DNA from: Actinokineospora xionganensis
GTDB lineage: Bacteria; Actinomycetota; Actinomycetes; Mycobacteriales; Pseudonocardiaceae
Direction: 5' to 3'
NCBI RefSeq assembly: GCF_014323725.1
Contig: NZ_JABVED010000031.1
Location: 1 to 40,146, forward strand
DNA: 40,146 nt
This document shows, piece by piece, positions 1 through 7,707 of the stretch; the stretch's first letter is position 1; every line of letters begins with the position of its first letter. The notes under the pieces were generated by a model that made no database searches, was not told the origin of the DNA, and saw only the letters and a program-made list of their open reading frames with translations. The position numbers and the translations under genes are program-made.

Positions 1-26
1 TGTGGGAGAGTAGGACGCCGCCGGAC
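1..26 (+). rRNA. rrf: 5S ribosomal RNA, 3' end (partial)
   Basis: The first bases (GGGAGAGTAGG followed by CGCCGCC) match the conserved 3' arm of bacterial 5S rRNA, and a strong rho-independent terminator follows directly. The rest of the gene and presumably the 16S-23S-5S operon lie before the window. The exact mature 3' end is estimated from the family pattern. Confidence 0.9.
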
Positions 27-38
27 AAAAGTTGCAGG

Positions 39-81
39 GTGCCCCCTGTTTCGCGAAATAAGCGAAACAGGGGGCACTTTT
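39..81 (+). terminator. Terminator of the rRNA operon
   Basis: A perfect 16-bp stem (39-54 with 62-77) closes a 7-nt loop (GAAATAA) and is followed by TTTT. Its position 13 nt after the 5S rRNA end makes it the terminator of the rRNA operon. Confidence 0.95.
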
Positions 82-111
82 GCGTTGTTTCTGGGGGGCG
101 ACCCCCAGGCC

Positions 112-243
112 CCCACGGTGCGATCGGTGACCAAACCAGCCCTGCCGGATCAACGGGGCTCGCGCTGCGCGCATCGGGTGTGTAACCAATAGGCATGTCG
201 CCCACGGTGCGATCGGTGGCCATTCCAGCTGCCGGATCATCGG
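112..243. repeat. Imperfect direct repeat, two copies of about 44 bp
   Basis: Positions 112-156 and 201-243 are near-copies. Both begin CCCACGGTGCGATCGGTG and both contain CTGCCGGATCA; they differ by a few substitutions and a 2-nt gap. They lie between the rRNA terminator and the first gene. No open frame or RNA gene is evident in this 210-base stretch (82-291), and the function is unknown. Confidence 0.7.
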
Positions 244-291
244 CGTGGTTAATCGGTCGCCGCATTTTGCTTTGCCGGGCACCATGACGGC

Positions 292-1155
292 ATGACGGTT
301 CAGCGGCACGACGATGGCGAGCAGTTCTGGAACACGGCCAAGGCCCTGTTCCTGCAGGACCCAGTGCGGCACACCGTGGCGATCACCGTCATCAACCAGC
401 TCATCGAAGTGCCCGACAGCTACGGCAACTCACTCATGCTCACCGCGCACGACGCCGAGCGGAGTCTGCTCGGGGCGATGTTCTGCACGGCGCCCTGGCC
501 GCTCTCGGTGTCCGCGCTCCCGGTCGAGACGCACGTTGAGGTCGTGGATTACCTGTTGACCGAAGGCATCGATGTCATGGGTGTGGGCGGACCCCGCGAC
601 GTCGCGGATCCGTTCATGCGGACGTGGATCGCCGCCTCGGGCCAAACCATCGAGCAGTCCATCCCGATGCGCCTCTATCACCTGGGCGAACTGGACATGC
701 CCACCAACGTCGCCGGTGAGTTTCGGTTGACCGGTGAAGCGGACGTGCCGATGGTCGGGCGCTGGTGGGAGGACTTCTTCGCGGAAGCCACGCACGGCGG
801 TAACCCCGAATCGGGTGAACACGATGTGCGCAAGGCCCTCGAATTCGGTCGGGGAATCGGGCTCTGGATCGACCAGGGCGAGCCGGGCTCCTTTGCCGTG
901 GCCTCTCCGCCGCGGGCCGGGATGAGTCGGATCGGGCCCGTTTACACACCGGCGGACAAGCGCGGCCGTGGATACGGAGCCGCGGTCACCGCCCACGTCG
1001 CGCAGTGGGCGGTCGACCAGGGCGCCGAGCACGTTCTGCTGTTCACCGACCTGGACAACCCGACGTCGAATTCCATCTACCAACGCATCGGGTTCCGGCC
1101 GGTGTTCGATGCCGTGGAGTACGTGTTCGCGGACCGGCATACTCTCGAAGCGTGA
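292..1155 (+). CDS. GNAT family N-acetyltransferase
   Basis: This 287-aa protein probably transfers an acetyl group from acetyl-CoA to an amine; the substrate cannot be read from the sequence. The C-terminal third has the GNAT acetyl-CoA motif A (beta strand RIGPVYTP, then KRGRGYG, residues about 213-230). It is followed by the motif B pattern NPTSNSIYQRIGF (256-268), typical of the fold's last helix. The N-terminal 150 residues look like a degenerate second GNAT half, as in several actinobacterial proteins of this length. ATG 292 is used; an ATG eight bases earlier runs into a stop at once, and no strong Shine-Dalgarno is visible. The stop overlaps the next start (GTGA), so the two genes are probably co-translated. 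Confidence 0.85.
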   Translation: MTVQRHDDGEQFWNTAKALFLQDPVRHTVAITVINQLIEVPDSYGNSLMLTAHDAERSLLGAMFCTAPWPLSVSALPVETHVEVVDYLLTEGIDVMGVGGPRDVADPFMRTWIAASGQTIEQSIPMRLYHLGELDMPTNVAGEFRLTGEADVPMVGRWWEDFFAEATHGGNPESGEHDVRKALEFGRGIGLWIDQGEPGSFAVASPPRAGMSRIGPVYTPADKRGRGYGAAVTAHVAQWAVDQGAEHVLLFTDLDNPTSNSIYQRIGFRPVFDAVEYVFADRHTLEA

Positions 1156-1904
1156 CGCCCGTAACCATTCTCGTCCTGCAACTCGCCGACAACGACCCGC
1201 CCGGCAGGCTCGCCGAATGGCTGACCGACGCCGGTGCCGAGGTCCGCATCGCGCACCCGTACCGGGAGAAGTTCGAGGGGAGCCTCGAGGACTACCAAGC
1301 CGTGGTCTGCCTCGGCGGCCAGATGGGCGCCAACGACGTCATCGACCACCCGTGGCTCGCCGACGTGCGCTCCCTGCTGGCGACCTGCGTGACCAAGCAG
1401 ACCCCGCTCCTCGCGGTCTGCCTCGGCGCACAGCTGCTCGCCATGGCCATGGGCGGCCAGGTCGAGACCGGTGACAACGGGCCGGAGATCGGGCCTGGCC
1501 TCATCGCCAAGCGCGACCTCGCGTGGACCGACCCGCTGTTCGCCGACCTGCCCCTGATGCCCGACGTCGTGCAGTTCCACAACGACACCATCTCCCGGCT
1601 GCCGAACTCCGCGGTGCTGCTCGCGTCGTCGACGCGGTACCCGCACCAGGCGTTCCGTATCGGCCAGGCCTACGGCATCCAGTTCCACATCGAGACCACC
1701 CCGGAGATCGTCCAGGCGTGGGCCAAAGCCGACCCCGAAGCCGCCGAGCTGGCCCGCCCGGGCGACCTGGAACCCGAGCGGCTGGCCGAACTGCACGACG
1801 ACGTCGAGGAAGTCTGGCGGCCGTTCACCGAGCGGTTCGTGAAGCTCGCCCGCGGCGAACTGACGCCGGTCGAGCCCGCCCGCCCGCAGCTCCCCATGGT
1901 CTGA
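1152..1904 (+). CDS. Class I glutamine amidotransferase
   Basis: This 250-aa protein has the class I glutamine amidotransferase fold. The nucleophile elbow AVCLGAQ places the catalytic cysteine at residue 90, and the His-Glu pair lies in QFHIET (His179, Glu181). It is a stand-alone GATase1 domain without a synthetase partner domain, like the GMP-synthase-like proteins of unknown substrate. The open frame continues upstream, but GTG 1152 is chosen because it overlaps the preceding stop and begins the first beta strand (ILVLQL) where the family starts. glnE begins 4 nt after its stop, so GNAT, GATase and glnE may form one transcript. A role in glutamine handling would fit the neighbour but is inference. 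Confidence 0.85.
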   Translation: MTPVTILVLQLADNDPPGRLAEWLTDAGAEVRIAHPYREKFEGSLEDYQAVVCLGGQMGANDVIDHPWLADVRSLLATCVTKQTPLLAVCLGAQLLAMAMGGQVETGDNGPEIGPGLIAKRDLAWTDPLFADLPLMPDVVQFHNDTISRLPNSAVLLASSTRYPHQAFRIGQAYGIQFHIETTPEIVQAWAKADPEAAELARPGDLEPERLAELHDDVEEVWRPFTERFVKLARGELTPVEPARPQLPMV

Positions 1905-1908
1905 CGAC

Positions 1909-4900
1909 ATGGCCGACCGCGCCCGCTCCATCTCGTCCGCCGCCCGCTTCGGTCTGACCGAGAGTCGGGCGGAGGAGGAACTACGCGCCGCTGGGCTCTG
2001 GGGTGACACCGGCCCGATCAGCGAGCACGAAGTGACCCTGACGGCCCTGTCGCGAACCCCCGATCCGGACCTGGCACTGCGCGGGCTCGACCGCGTGCGC
2101 ACACTCGATCCCGAGTCCTGGCCGCAGTTGCGGGCGGCACTCACCGTCGACCGCAAACTACGCGGCAGGCTGCTGTCGGTGCTGGGCTCGTCCACGGCGC
2201 TGGCGGACTTCGTCGCGGTGCGGACCGGTGAGTGGCGCAGGCTGCGGGAGGCCGGGACCGACGCCGACGGATACACCGAGGCCCTGCTCGCCGCTGTCGG
2301 CGCGCCCACGACCGGTGGAGCGCAGGGCCCGGTGGCCGCGATCCGCGGCGCGGAAGCGGTGCGGGCGCTCAAGTTCGCCTATCGCGGGCTCATCCTCGAA
2401 CTCGCCGCCGACGACCTGGGACACCTGGTCGAGCCTGCCCTCGAGGAGCCGTCCTACGAGCAGGTCGCGGGCAAGCTCAGCGATCTGGCCGAGGCCGCGC
2501 TGCGGGCGGCGCTGGCCGTCGCGTGGACGGAGAACGGTGGCGCCGAAGCGCAGGAACGCGCCCAACTGGCGGTGATCGCGATGGGCAAGTGCGGCGGCCA
2601 CGAACTCAACTACGTCAGCGACGTCGACGTCGTCTTCGCAGGGGAGGGCGACACCACGCTGGCGACCAGGGTGGCCAGCGCGATGATGCGGGTGGCGACC
2701 GAGGCGTGTTTCGAGGTTGACGCGGCGCTGCGCCCGGAAGGCAAGGCCGGGGCGTTGGTTCGCACGGTCGACGGGCACGAGGCCTACTACAAGCGCTGGG
2801 CCCGGACGTGGGAGTTCCAGGCGCTGCTCAAGGCGAGGCCGATCGCGGGCGACGCCGAACTCGGCCGCGCCTACATGGACGCGGTCAGCCCGATGGTGTG
2901 GATCGCCGCAGACCGGGACAACTTCGTCGCCGACGTCCAGGCTATGCGCCGCCGGGTCGAGGACCACGTGCCTTCGCAGCTGGTGGAGCGAGAGCTCAAG
3001 CTGGGCCGGGGCGGGCTGCGCGACGTCGAGTTCGCGGTGCAGCTGCTGCAGCTCGTGCACGGCCGCACTGACGAGTCGCTCCGCCTCGGGTCCACTATGG
3101 ACGCTTTGGCCGCGCTCGGCGCGGGTGGCTACGTCGGCCGGTCGGACGCGGTGGAGCTGGCCGAGTCATACCGGTTCCTCCGGACCCTCGAACACCGGCT
3201 GCAGCTGCAGCGGCTGCGCCGCACCCACTTGTTCCCAGCCGAAGCCGACACCGCCGACCTGCGCTGGCTGGCCCGCGCCGCCGGTGTCGGCCCCGAGCGC
3301 GGCCGGTCGGCCGCGCAGGTCCTCGTCGCCGAGTTTCGGGCGCACGGCAACAAGATCCGCCGGTTGCACGAGAAGCTGTTCTATCGCCCTCTGCTTGCCG
3401 CGGTCTCCCGGGTGCCGACGGACGCGTTGCGGCTCAACGAGAAGCAGGCGGCGGCCCGGCTCGCCGCGCTCGGCTACACCTCGCCGGACGGCGCCCTGCA
3501 GCACATCAAGGCCCTGACCGCCGGAGTGTCCCGCCGGGCGGCCATCCAGACCGCGCTGCTGCCGGTCCTGCTCGACCTGCTCGGCGCGACGGCCGATCCG
3601 GACGGCGGATTGTTGGCTTACCGCAAGGTTTCCGAGGCGCTGGCGGCCACCCCGTGGTATCTGCGCGTGCTGCGCGACGAAGGTGCGGTGGTGCAGCGAC
3701 TGGCCACCCTGCTGGGCACCTCGAAGCTCGTGCCCGACCTGATCGTGCGTGCCCCCGAGGTGCTGCGGTTGCTGAGCGATCCGAAAGCGCTGACCGACCG
3801 CGACCCGGCCGAGGTCGCCACGTCGCTGCGCAACGCCGTGAACCGGCACAGCTACCTGGGCAACGCGGTCACCGCGGCGCGATCCCTGCGCAGGCACGAG
3901 GTCCTGCGGGTGGCGTGCGCGGATCTGTTGGGATTCATGGACGTCATGCCGGTCTGTGAGGCGTTGTCCAGCGTGTGGAGCGCGGTCCTGCAGGCCACCC
4001 TGGCCGCGGTCGACCGGTCGGAGGCGGCGGCGGCGGGCAGCCACCCGGCGACCATCGCCGTCATCGGCATGGGCAGGCTCGGCGGCGCGGAACTGGGCTA
4101 CGGCTCGGACGCCGACGTCATGTTCGTCTGTGAGCCTGCCCCCGGAGTGTCCGATTCGGACGCTCTGCGCTATGCCGGCCGAGTCGCCCAGAGTGTCCGC
4201 AAACTGCTGGGCTCACCCAGCCAGGATCCGCCGCTGCAGGTCGACGTGGACTTGCGGCCGGAGGGCAGGCAGGGTCCGATCGTGCGGACCCTGGAGTCGT
4301 ACCGGGCGTATTACAAGCAGTGGAGCGAGGTCTGGGAGGCCCAAGCCCTGCTCCGGGCCCGCCCGGTCGCGGGCGACGCCGACCTCGGGGCCCGGTTCAT
4401 CGAGATGATCGACCCGGTGCGGTACCCGGAAGGTGGCTTGGATGCCGCCCAGGTAAGGGAAATCCGGCGGATCAAGGCCAGGGTGGACACCGAACGCCTT
4501 CCCCGCGGCGCCGACCCGACCACCCACACCAAACTGGGCCGCGGCGGTCTCGCTGATGTCGAGTGGACGCTGCAGCTGATCCAGCTGCGCCACGCCCACG
4601 CCCACCCGGCGCTGCGCACCCCGTCCACAATGGAAGGCCTCACCGCCGCCGAGGCGGCAGGGCTCATCACGCCCGCGGACACCGCGGCGCTGCGTGAGGC
4701 CTGGGTCCTGGCGACCCAGGTCCGCAACGCGGCCACCTTGGTCCGCGGCAAGCAAACCGATCAGGTCCCCACCATGGGCCGCGAACTGGCCGCCGTCGCC
4801 GCGGCCCTCGGCCATCCCTCGGACATCGACGCCGGTGCCTTCCTGGACTCCTACCGCCGCACCACCCGCCGGGCCCGCGCGGTGATCGAACACGTCTTCT

Positions 4901-4911
4901 ACGACGACTGA
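1909..4911 (+). CDS. glnE: Bifunctional glutamine synthetase adenylyltransferase / adenylyl-removing enzyme GlnE
   Basis: The protein has 1000 aa, the full length for actinobacterial GlnE. It attaches AMP to, and removes it from, the regulatory tyrosine of glutamine synthetase. Both nucleotidyltransferase domains are visible. The N-terminal deadenylylase half has GGHELNYVSDVDVVF (residues 229-243, Asp238 and Asp240). The C-terminal adenylylase half has GGAELGYGSDADVMF (725-739, Asp734 and Asp736). Each half is followed by an R-x-EGK/R-type segment and a helical region with KLGRGGL repeated in both halves. The substrate, GlnA, is encoded 12.8 kb downstream on the other strand, and its target tyrosine is present. 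The start follows the GATase stop by 4 nt without a clear Shine-Dalgarno, so translational coupling is likely. No frameshift or missing catalytic residue is seen. Confidence 0.97.
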   Translation: MADRARSISSAARFGLTESRAEEELRAAGLWGDTGPISEHEVTLTALSRTPDPDLALRGLDRVRTLDPESWPQLRAALTVDRKLRGRLLSVLGSSTALADFVAVRTGEWRRLREAGTDADGYTEALLAAVGAPTTGGAQGPVAAIRGAEAVRALKFAYRGLILELAADDLGHLVEPALEEPSYEQVAGKLSDLAEAALRAALAVAWTENGGAEAQERAQLAVIAMGKCGGHELNYVSDVDVVFAGEGDTTLATRVASAMMRVATEACFEVDAALRPEGKAGALVRTVDGHEAYYKRWARTWEFQALLKARPIAGDAELGRAYMDAVSPMVWIAADRDNFVADVQAMRRRVEDHVPSQLVERELKLGRGGLRDVEFAVQLLQLVHGRTDESLRLGSTMDALAALGAGGYVGRSDAVELAESYRFLRTLEHRLQLQRLRRTHLFPAEADTADLRWLARAAGVGPERGRSAAQVLVAEFRAHGNKIRRLHEKLFYRPLLAAVSRVPTDALRLNEKQAAARLAALGYTSPDGALQHIKALTAGVSRRAAIQTALLPVLLDLLGATADPDGGLLAYRKVSEALAATPWYLRVLRDEGAVVQRLATLLGTSKLVPDLIVRAPEVLRLLSDPKALTDRDPAEVATSLRNAVNRHSYLGNAVTAARSLRRHEVLRVACADLLGFMDVMPVCEALSSVWSAVLQATLAAVDRSEAAAAGSHPATIAVIGMGRLGGAELGYGSDADVMFVCEPAPGVSDSDALRYAGRVAQSVRKLLGSPSQDPPLQVDVDLRPEGRQGPIVRTLESYRAYYKQWSEVWEAQALLRARPVAGDADLGARFIEMIDPVRYPEGGLDAAQVREIRRIKARVDTERLPRGADPTTHTKLGRGGLADVEWTLQLIQLRHAHAHPALRTPSTMEGLTAAEAAGLITPADTAALREAWVLATQVRNAATLVRGKQTDQVPTMGRELAAVAAALGHPSDIDAGAFLDSYRRTTRRARAVIEHVFYDD

Positions 4912-4965
4912 GGCGCCGGTCACGACCACGGTCCGACTGTCGGGGTGGGACCTTAGAGTCGAGGC

Positions 4966-5382
4966 ATGACCTGGAAAATCCGAATCCCGGTGCGCTCCTA
5001 CGAGCTGGACACGCTCGGCCACCTCAACCACGCCGTGTACCACCAGTACGGCGAGGTGGCCCGCGTCGAGGGGTTCGCCGCCGCGGGCTGCCAGTGGGGC
5101 GACTTCGTGACGCGTTCGGTCGCGCCGGTCCTGCTGTCCTCGACGATCCACTTCCGGCGCGAGGTGCGCGGCGGTGAGCAGGTCGACGTGACGTGCGCGG
5201 TCAAGTTCGGGTCCGGCAAGACCTTCAACACCGACTCGCTGATCCTCAAGCTCGACGGCACAGTCGCCGCGGAGATCACGTGCGTGCTCGGCATGATGGA
5301 CCTCAAGGAACGCAAGCTGGTCCAAGACCCGCGCGCGGTCCTCGAGGAGTTCGGGTTCGACCCGGCCAAGCTGTCCGACTAG
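4966..5382 (+). CDS. Acyl-CoA thioesterase, 4HBT hotdog family
   Basis: The 138-aa protein has the single-hotdog architecture of 4-hydroxybenzoyl-CoA-type thioesterases. The N-terminal segment YELDTLGHLNHAVYHQYGEV (residues 13-32) carries the family's D-x-x-G-H-x-N-N/H-x-x-Y pattern, with Asp16 in the catalytic position. It probably hydrolyses an acyl-CoA thioester in the cytoplasm, but the chain specificity is unknown. It lies 54 nt after glnE on the same strand, and a perfect GC palindrome after its stop ends the transcript. The start ATG has only a very close GAGG, so initiation may be weak or leaderless. Confidence 0.88.
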   Translation: MTWKIRIPVRSYELDTLGHLNHAVYHQYGEVARVEGFAAAGCQWGDFVTRSVAPVLLSSTIHFRREVRGGEQVDVTCAVKFGSGKTFNTDSLILKLDGTVAAEITCVLGMMDLKERKLVQDPRAVLEEFGFDPAKLSD

Positions 5383-5386
5383 GAGT

Positions 5387-5408
5387 GCGGCGCCCCGCGG
5401 GGCGCCGC
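5387..5408. terminator. Bidirectional terminator-like palindrome
   Basis: A 22-bp perfect palindrome, all G and C, lies between the convergent thioesterase gene and the P-loop gene. It has no T-tract, as is common for terminators in high-GC actinobacteria. Confidence 0.6.
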
Positions 5409-5415
5409 GGGTCCG

Positions 5416-6501
5416 TCATGCCATGACTTCGCCGACCTCGACTTCCACGACGGCCTCCGCGGCCGCGCGCCGCAGCAGTTCGGCGGCGAGGGCGGGGGAC
5501 TGCAGGTCGTCTGGTCCGTAGACAGGGACGTCGAGCCCGGCCTGCGCCTCGCGCACCGCCAGGGGCGACGCGGTCAACAGACCGCTCACCGCCAGCACCG
5601 GGTGGTTCGCCGCCCGCAGGCGCTGCACCCCGTAGAGGGCGCCGGAGGAGTCGGCCGCGGCGAACAGCACGCCGTCGGTGATCCGGCGGATCTCCGGGCG
5701 GTCGAGCAGCTGCGCGGTCTCCGGCTGCAGCAGCCCGTCGGCGATCTCCAGGACGATCGCGTCGACCCCGCGGGCCATCAGGTGGCCGTGGAGCAGCAGG
5801 GAACTCGACACCAGCCGGTCCAGCGGAATCCGGAACGTCGTGGACATCCCGGCGTCGGTGAAGTCGAGGGCCGCGATCGCGCCCGAGTCGCGGAACAGCC
5901 ATGGGTCGCCGCCCGCCGCGGTGCCGGTGACCTTGGCCGCGCCGACCCGCAGACCCGAGCGGGACAGGCCGTGGACCAGGGACGCGACGGTCGTGGTTTT
6001 GCCCGAGTTCATCGAGGTGCCGACGACGATGAACGTCGGCGGCTTGCGCAGGGCCAGCAGCGGCGGCGCGCCGAGGCTGAGGTCGGACACGTTGAGCACG
6101 CGGCCGGACTGGTCGCCGACCAGACCCAGCGGGCGCACCGTCGTCGGCGCGCTGACCGCGGCGTTGCGGCTGCGGACCTTGCCCAGCACGCCGCCGGCCG
6201 CGACCAGGTCGCAGGCGCCCAGGTCGTCGGGCAGTTCGGCTTCGAAGTGGTCGGGGGCGTACCGCGCGCCGTAGGCGACGAGGATTTCGTCGCCCACGTA
6301 GAGCTTTGCCTTGCGGCCGTCGGTCAGCTCCAGCAGCGTGTGATAGCCGAGCTTGGTGACCTCGGCGAGGACGAGATCACCGTGTTTTGGCTGATCATCG
6401 CCTTGATGGACGAGGGTCAGCGGCGCGTCGCGATCGAGATTTCGCACCGAGTAGGCCGCCTTGAGGCGATCGACGCGTGCGGGATCAAGGGATGCGAACA
6501 T
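5416..6501 (-). CDS. P-loop NTPase, DUF1611-like
   Basis: This is a 361-aa protein with a clear Walker A motif GTSMNSGKTT (residues 161-170) after a hydrophobic strand (FIVV). AKVTGTAAGGDPW and FRDSGA downstream resemble the nucleotide-binding half of DUF1611/MobB-like proteins, and the N-terminal 140 residues form a separate beta-rich domain. The reaction is unknown. The frame extends 75 codons upstream, but ATG 6501 is chosen because GAGGA lies 7 nt before it, and the extension crosses a terminator-like hairpin and low-complexity sequence. A perfect inverted repeat 29-51 nt upstream may be an operator. Before island insertion this gene would have lain just beyond the glnA terminator. Confidence 0.75.
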   Translation of the reverse strand: MFASLDPARVDRLKAAYSVRNLDRDAPLTLVHQGDDQPKHGDLVLAEVTKLGYHTLLELTDGRKAKLYVGDEILVAYGARYAPDHFEAELPDDLGACDLVAAGGVLGKVRSRNAAVSAPTTVRPLGLVGDQSGRVLNVSDLSLGAPPLLALRKPPTFIVVGTSMNSGKTTTVASLVHGLSRSGLRVGAAKVTGTAAGGDPWLFRDSGAIAALDFTDAGMSTTFRIPLDRLVSSSLLLHGHLMARGVDAIVLEIADGLLQPETAQLLDRPEIRRITDGVLFAAADSSGALYGVQRLRAANHPVLAVSGLLTASPLAVREAQAGLDVPVYGPDDLQSPALAAELLRRAAAEAVVEVEVGEVMA

Positions 6502-6529
6502 GGCGGTTCCTCGTCGATAGCGTGGAGGC

Positions 6530-6552
6530 GTCCGATCGAGAGCCGATCGGAC
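6530..6552 (-). promoter_or_regulatory. Perfect inverted repeat, possible operator
   Basis: GTCCGATCG and CGATCGGAC form a 9-bp perfect inverted repeat with a 5-nt spacer, 29-51 nt upstream of the P-loop gene start. The geometry suits a dimeric repressor; the binding protein is unknown. Confidence 0.4.
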
Positions 6553-6698
6553 GTTATTGCGCGGCAGCGTAAGGCCTCCTGAGCGCGCAAGGGAATCCGC
6601 ACGACATCTCGATTCGGGAAACACTCCTGTAACCGGGACCACATCCCAGGTCGCCATGAAATTTCCACCCTTTCGGGTGGTGCCCCGAAGACGCGAAA

Positions 6699-6737
6699 CG
6701 GGGCGGCGGTCGGGGTTTCCCCACAACCGCCGCCCCG
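6699..6737 (-). terminator. Strong terminator, probably the original glnA terminator
   Basis: A 12-bp GC stem (6699-6710 with 6726-6737) encloses an inner GGGG/CCCC hairpin. On the minus strand it is followed by GTTT. It lies 20 nt beyond a copy of the glnA stop-codon region and has no gene of its own upstream, which suggests it terminated glnA before the island came in. Confidence 0.6.
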
Positions 6738-6756
6738 AGTCAGGACGGGATCAGCC

Positions 6757-6771
6757 GATCACACGTCGTAG
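6757..6771. repeat. Left attachment-site copy (glnA 3' remnant)
   Basis: This is identical to 17666-17680 and reads on the minus strand as the end of glnA (TAC GAC GTG TGA TC). No glnA coding sequence precedes it here, so it is the distal copy of the repeat. Confidence 0.7.
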
Positions 6772-6879
6772 AACTGTTTCACGCGCACCGCTGACCTGCA
6801 ACTTTGTCATCGGTGCCCTACCTGACCTGGCGATTTGTGGTTGCTGACGGTCGTTGTCGGTGGTCATTCTTCAACGTAT

Positions 6880-6901
6880 GACGGCCTGTAGACGGCCTGA
6901 G
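6880..6901. repeat. Tandem 11-bp repeat, left end of island
   Basis: GACGGCCTGTA is followed directly by GACGGCCTGAG. The same unit recurs at the right end (17592-17613), suggesting arm-type recombinase binding sites. Confidence 0.5.
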
Positions 6902-7032
6902 CTCAGCGCTCCCTGGCGCCGTTGCTGGATACTTACTGTGATATGTCATCTTGCGTGGCGTCGCGTGGAACGGTGACCACGGTCGACGGGCGGAAACGGA
7001 CCCCGCCCGTCGACAGCAGGGAGTGCTCAGCG

Positions 7033-7543
7033 TTGGAGGACTGGGCGGAGATCCGTCGTCTTCACCGGGCTGAGAGGATGCCAACTAGGTCTATCGCCCG
7101 TCAGCTCGGGATCGGCCGCAACACCGTCCGTCGTGCGCTGGCCGCCGACGGACCACCGAAGTACCGGCGGCCAGCCAAGGGATCGATCGTGGATGCGGTC
7201 GAGCCGCAGATCCGGCAGTTGCTGGCGCAGTGGCCGACCATGCCGGCGACGGTGACCGCCGAACGGATCAGCTCGACCAGGTCGCTGACCGTGCTCAAGG
7301 ATCGCGTGGCGGGAGTTGCGGCTGTTGTTCTCCCCACCGGACCCGGCGTCGCGGACCGCCTACCGCCCCTCGGAACTGGCCCAGCGTGAACTGTGGTTCC
7401 CGCCCGTGGACACCCCACTCGGGTTCGGACAGCTCGGCTAGCCGCCGGTGCGGGTCATGGTGTCGGGTTACTCGCGGATGATGACCGCCCGGATGATCCT
7501 GTCCCGCCATAGCCCGGACCTGCTGGCCGGCACCCGCGCCACG
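7033..7543 (+). pseudogene. istA: IS21-family transposase istA, truncated and frameshifted
   Basis: The first 90 residues are a good IstA N-terminus: EDWAEIRRLHRAERMPTRSI, then a helix-turn-helix (ARQLGIGRNTVRRALA). The likely start is TTG 7033 behind AGGGAG. After LTVLKDRV, near 7310, the frame is lost by one base. The sequence resumes in the next frame as RELRLLFSPPDPASRTAYRP, meets an in-frame TAG at 7439, continues as VMVSGYSRMMTARMI and ends after LLAGTR. The catalytic core is missing and no istB follows, so the element is inactive. The following stretch to 7707 shows nothing recognisable. Confidence 0.75.
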
Positions 7544-7707
7544 CCATCGTCAGCGAACCAAGCGATGCGGGCTCGACGCTGTCATGCCACGGCAGCGGAT
7601 GAACCATGTCATGCCTGTGTCCGCTGGCAGATCTTGATCGGAGCTCAGGGTTTACCCAGCCCAGCCAAGCAAACCCCGGTAGTCGATCTTGACGAACTTA
7701 CCCTCAG

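Noticed and set aside
6751..6810. A 19-codon minus-strand ORF beginning ATG at 6810
   Set aside because: It runs through the left attachment copy in another frame, lacks a good ribosome-binding site, and the region is better explained as an island end.
7651..7677. GGTTT/AAACC inverted repeat after res
   Set aside because: The stem is only about 7 pairs with a wobble and a long loop, and there is no T-tract; too weak for a terminator call.
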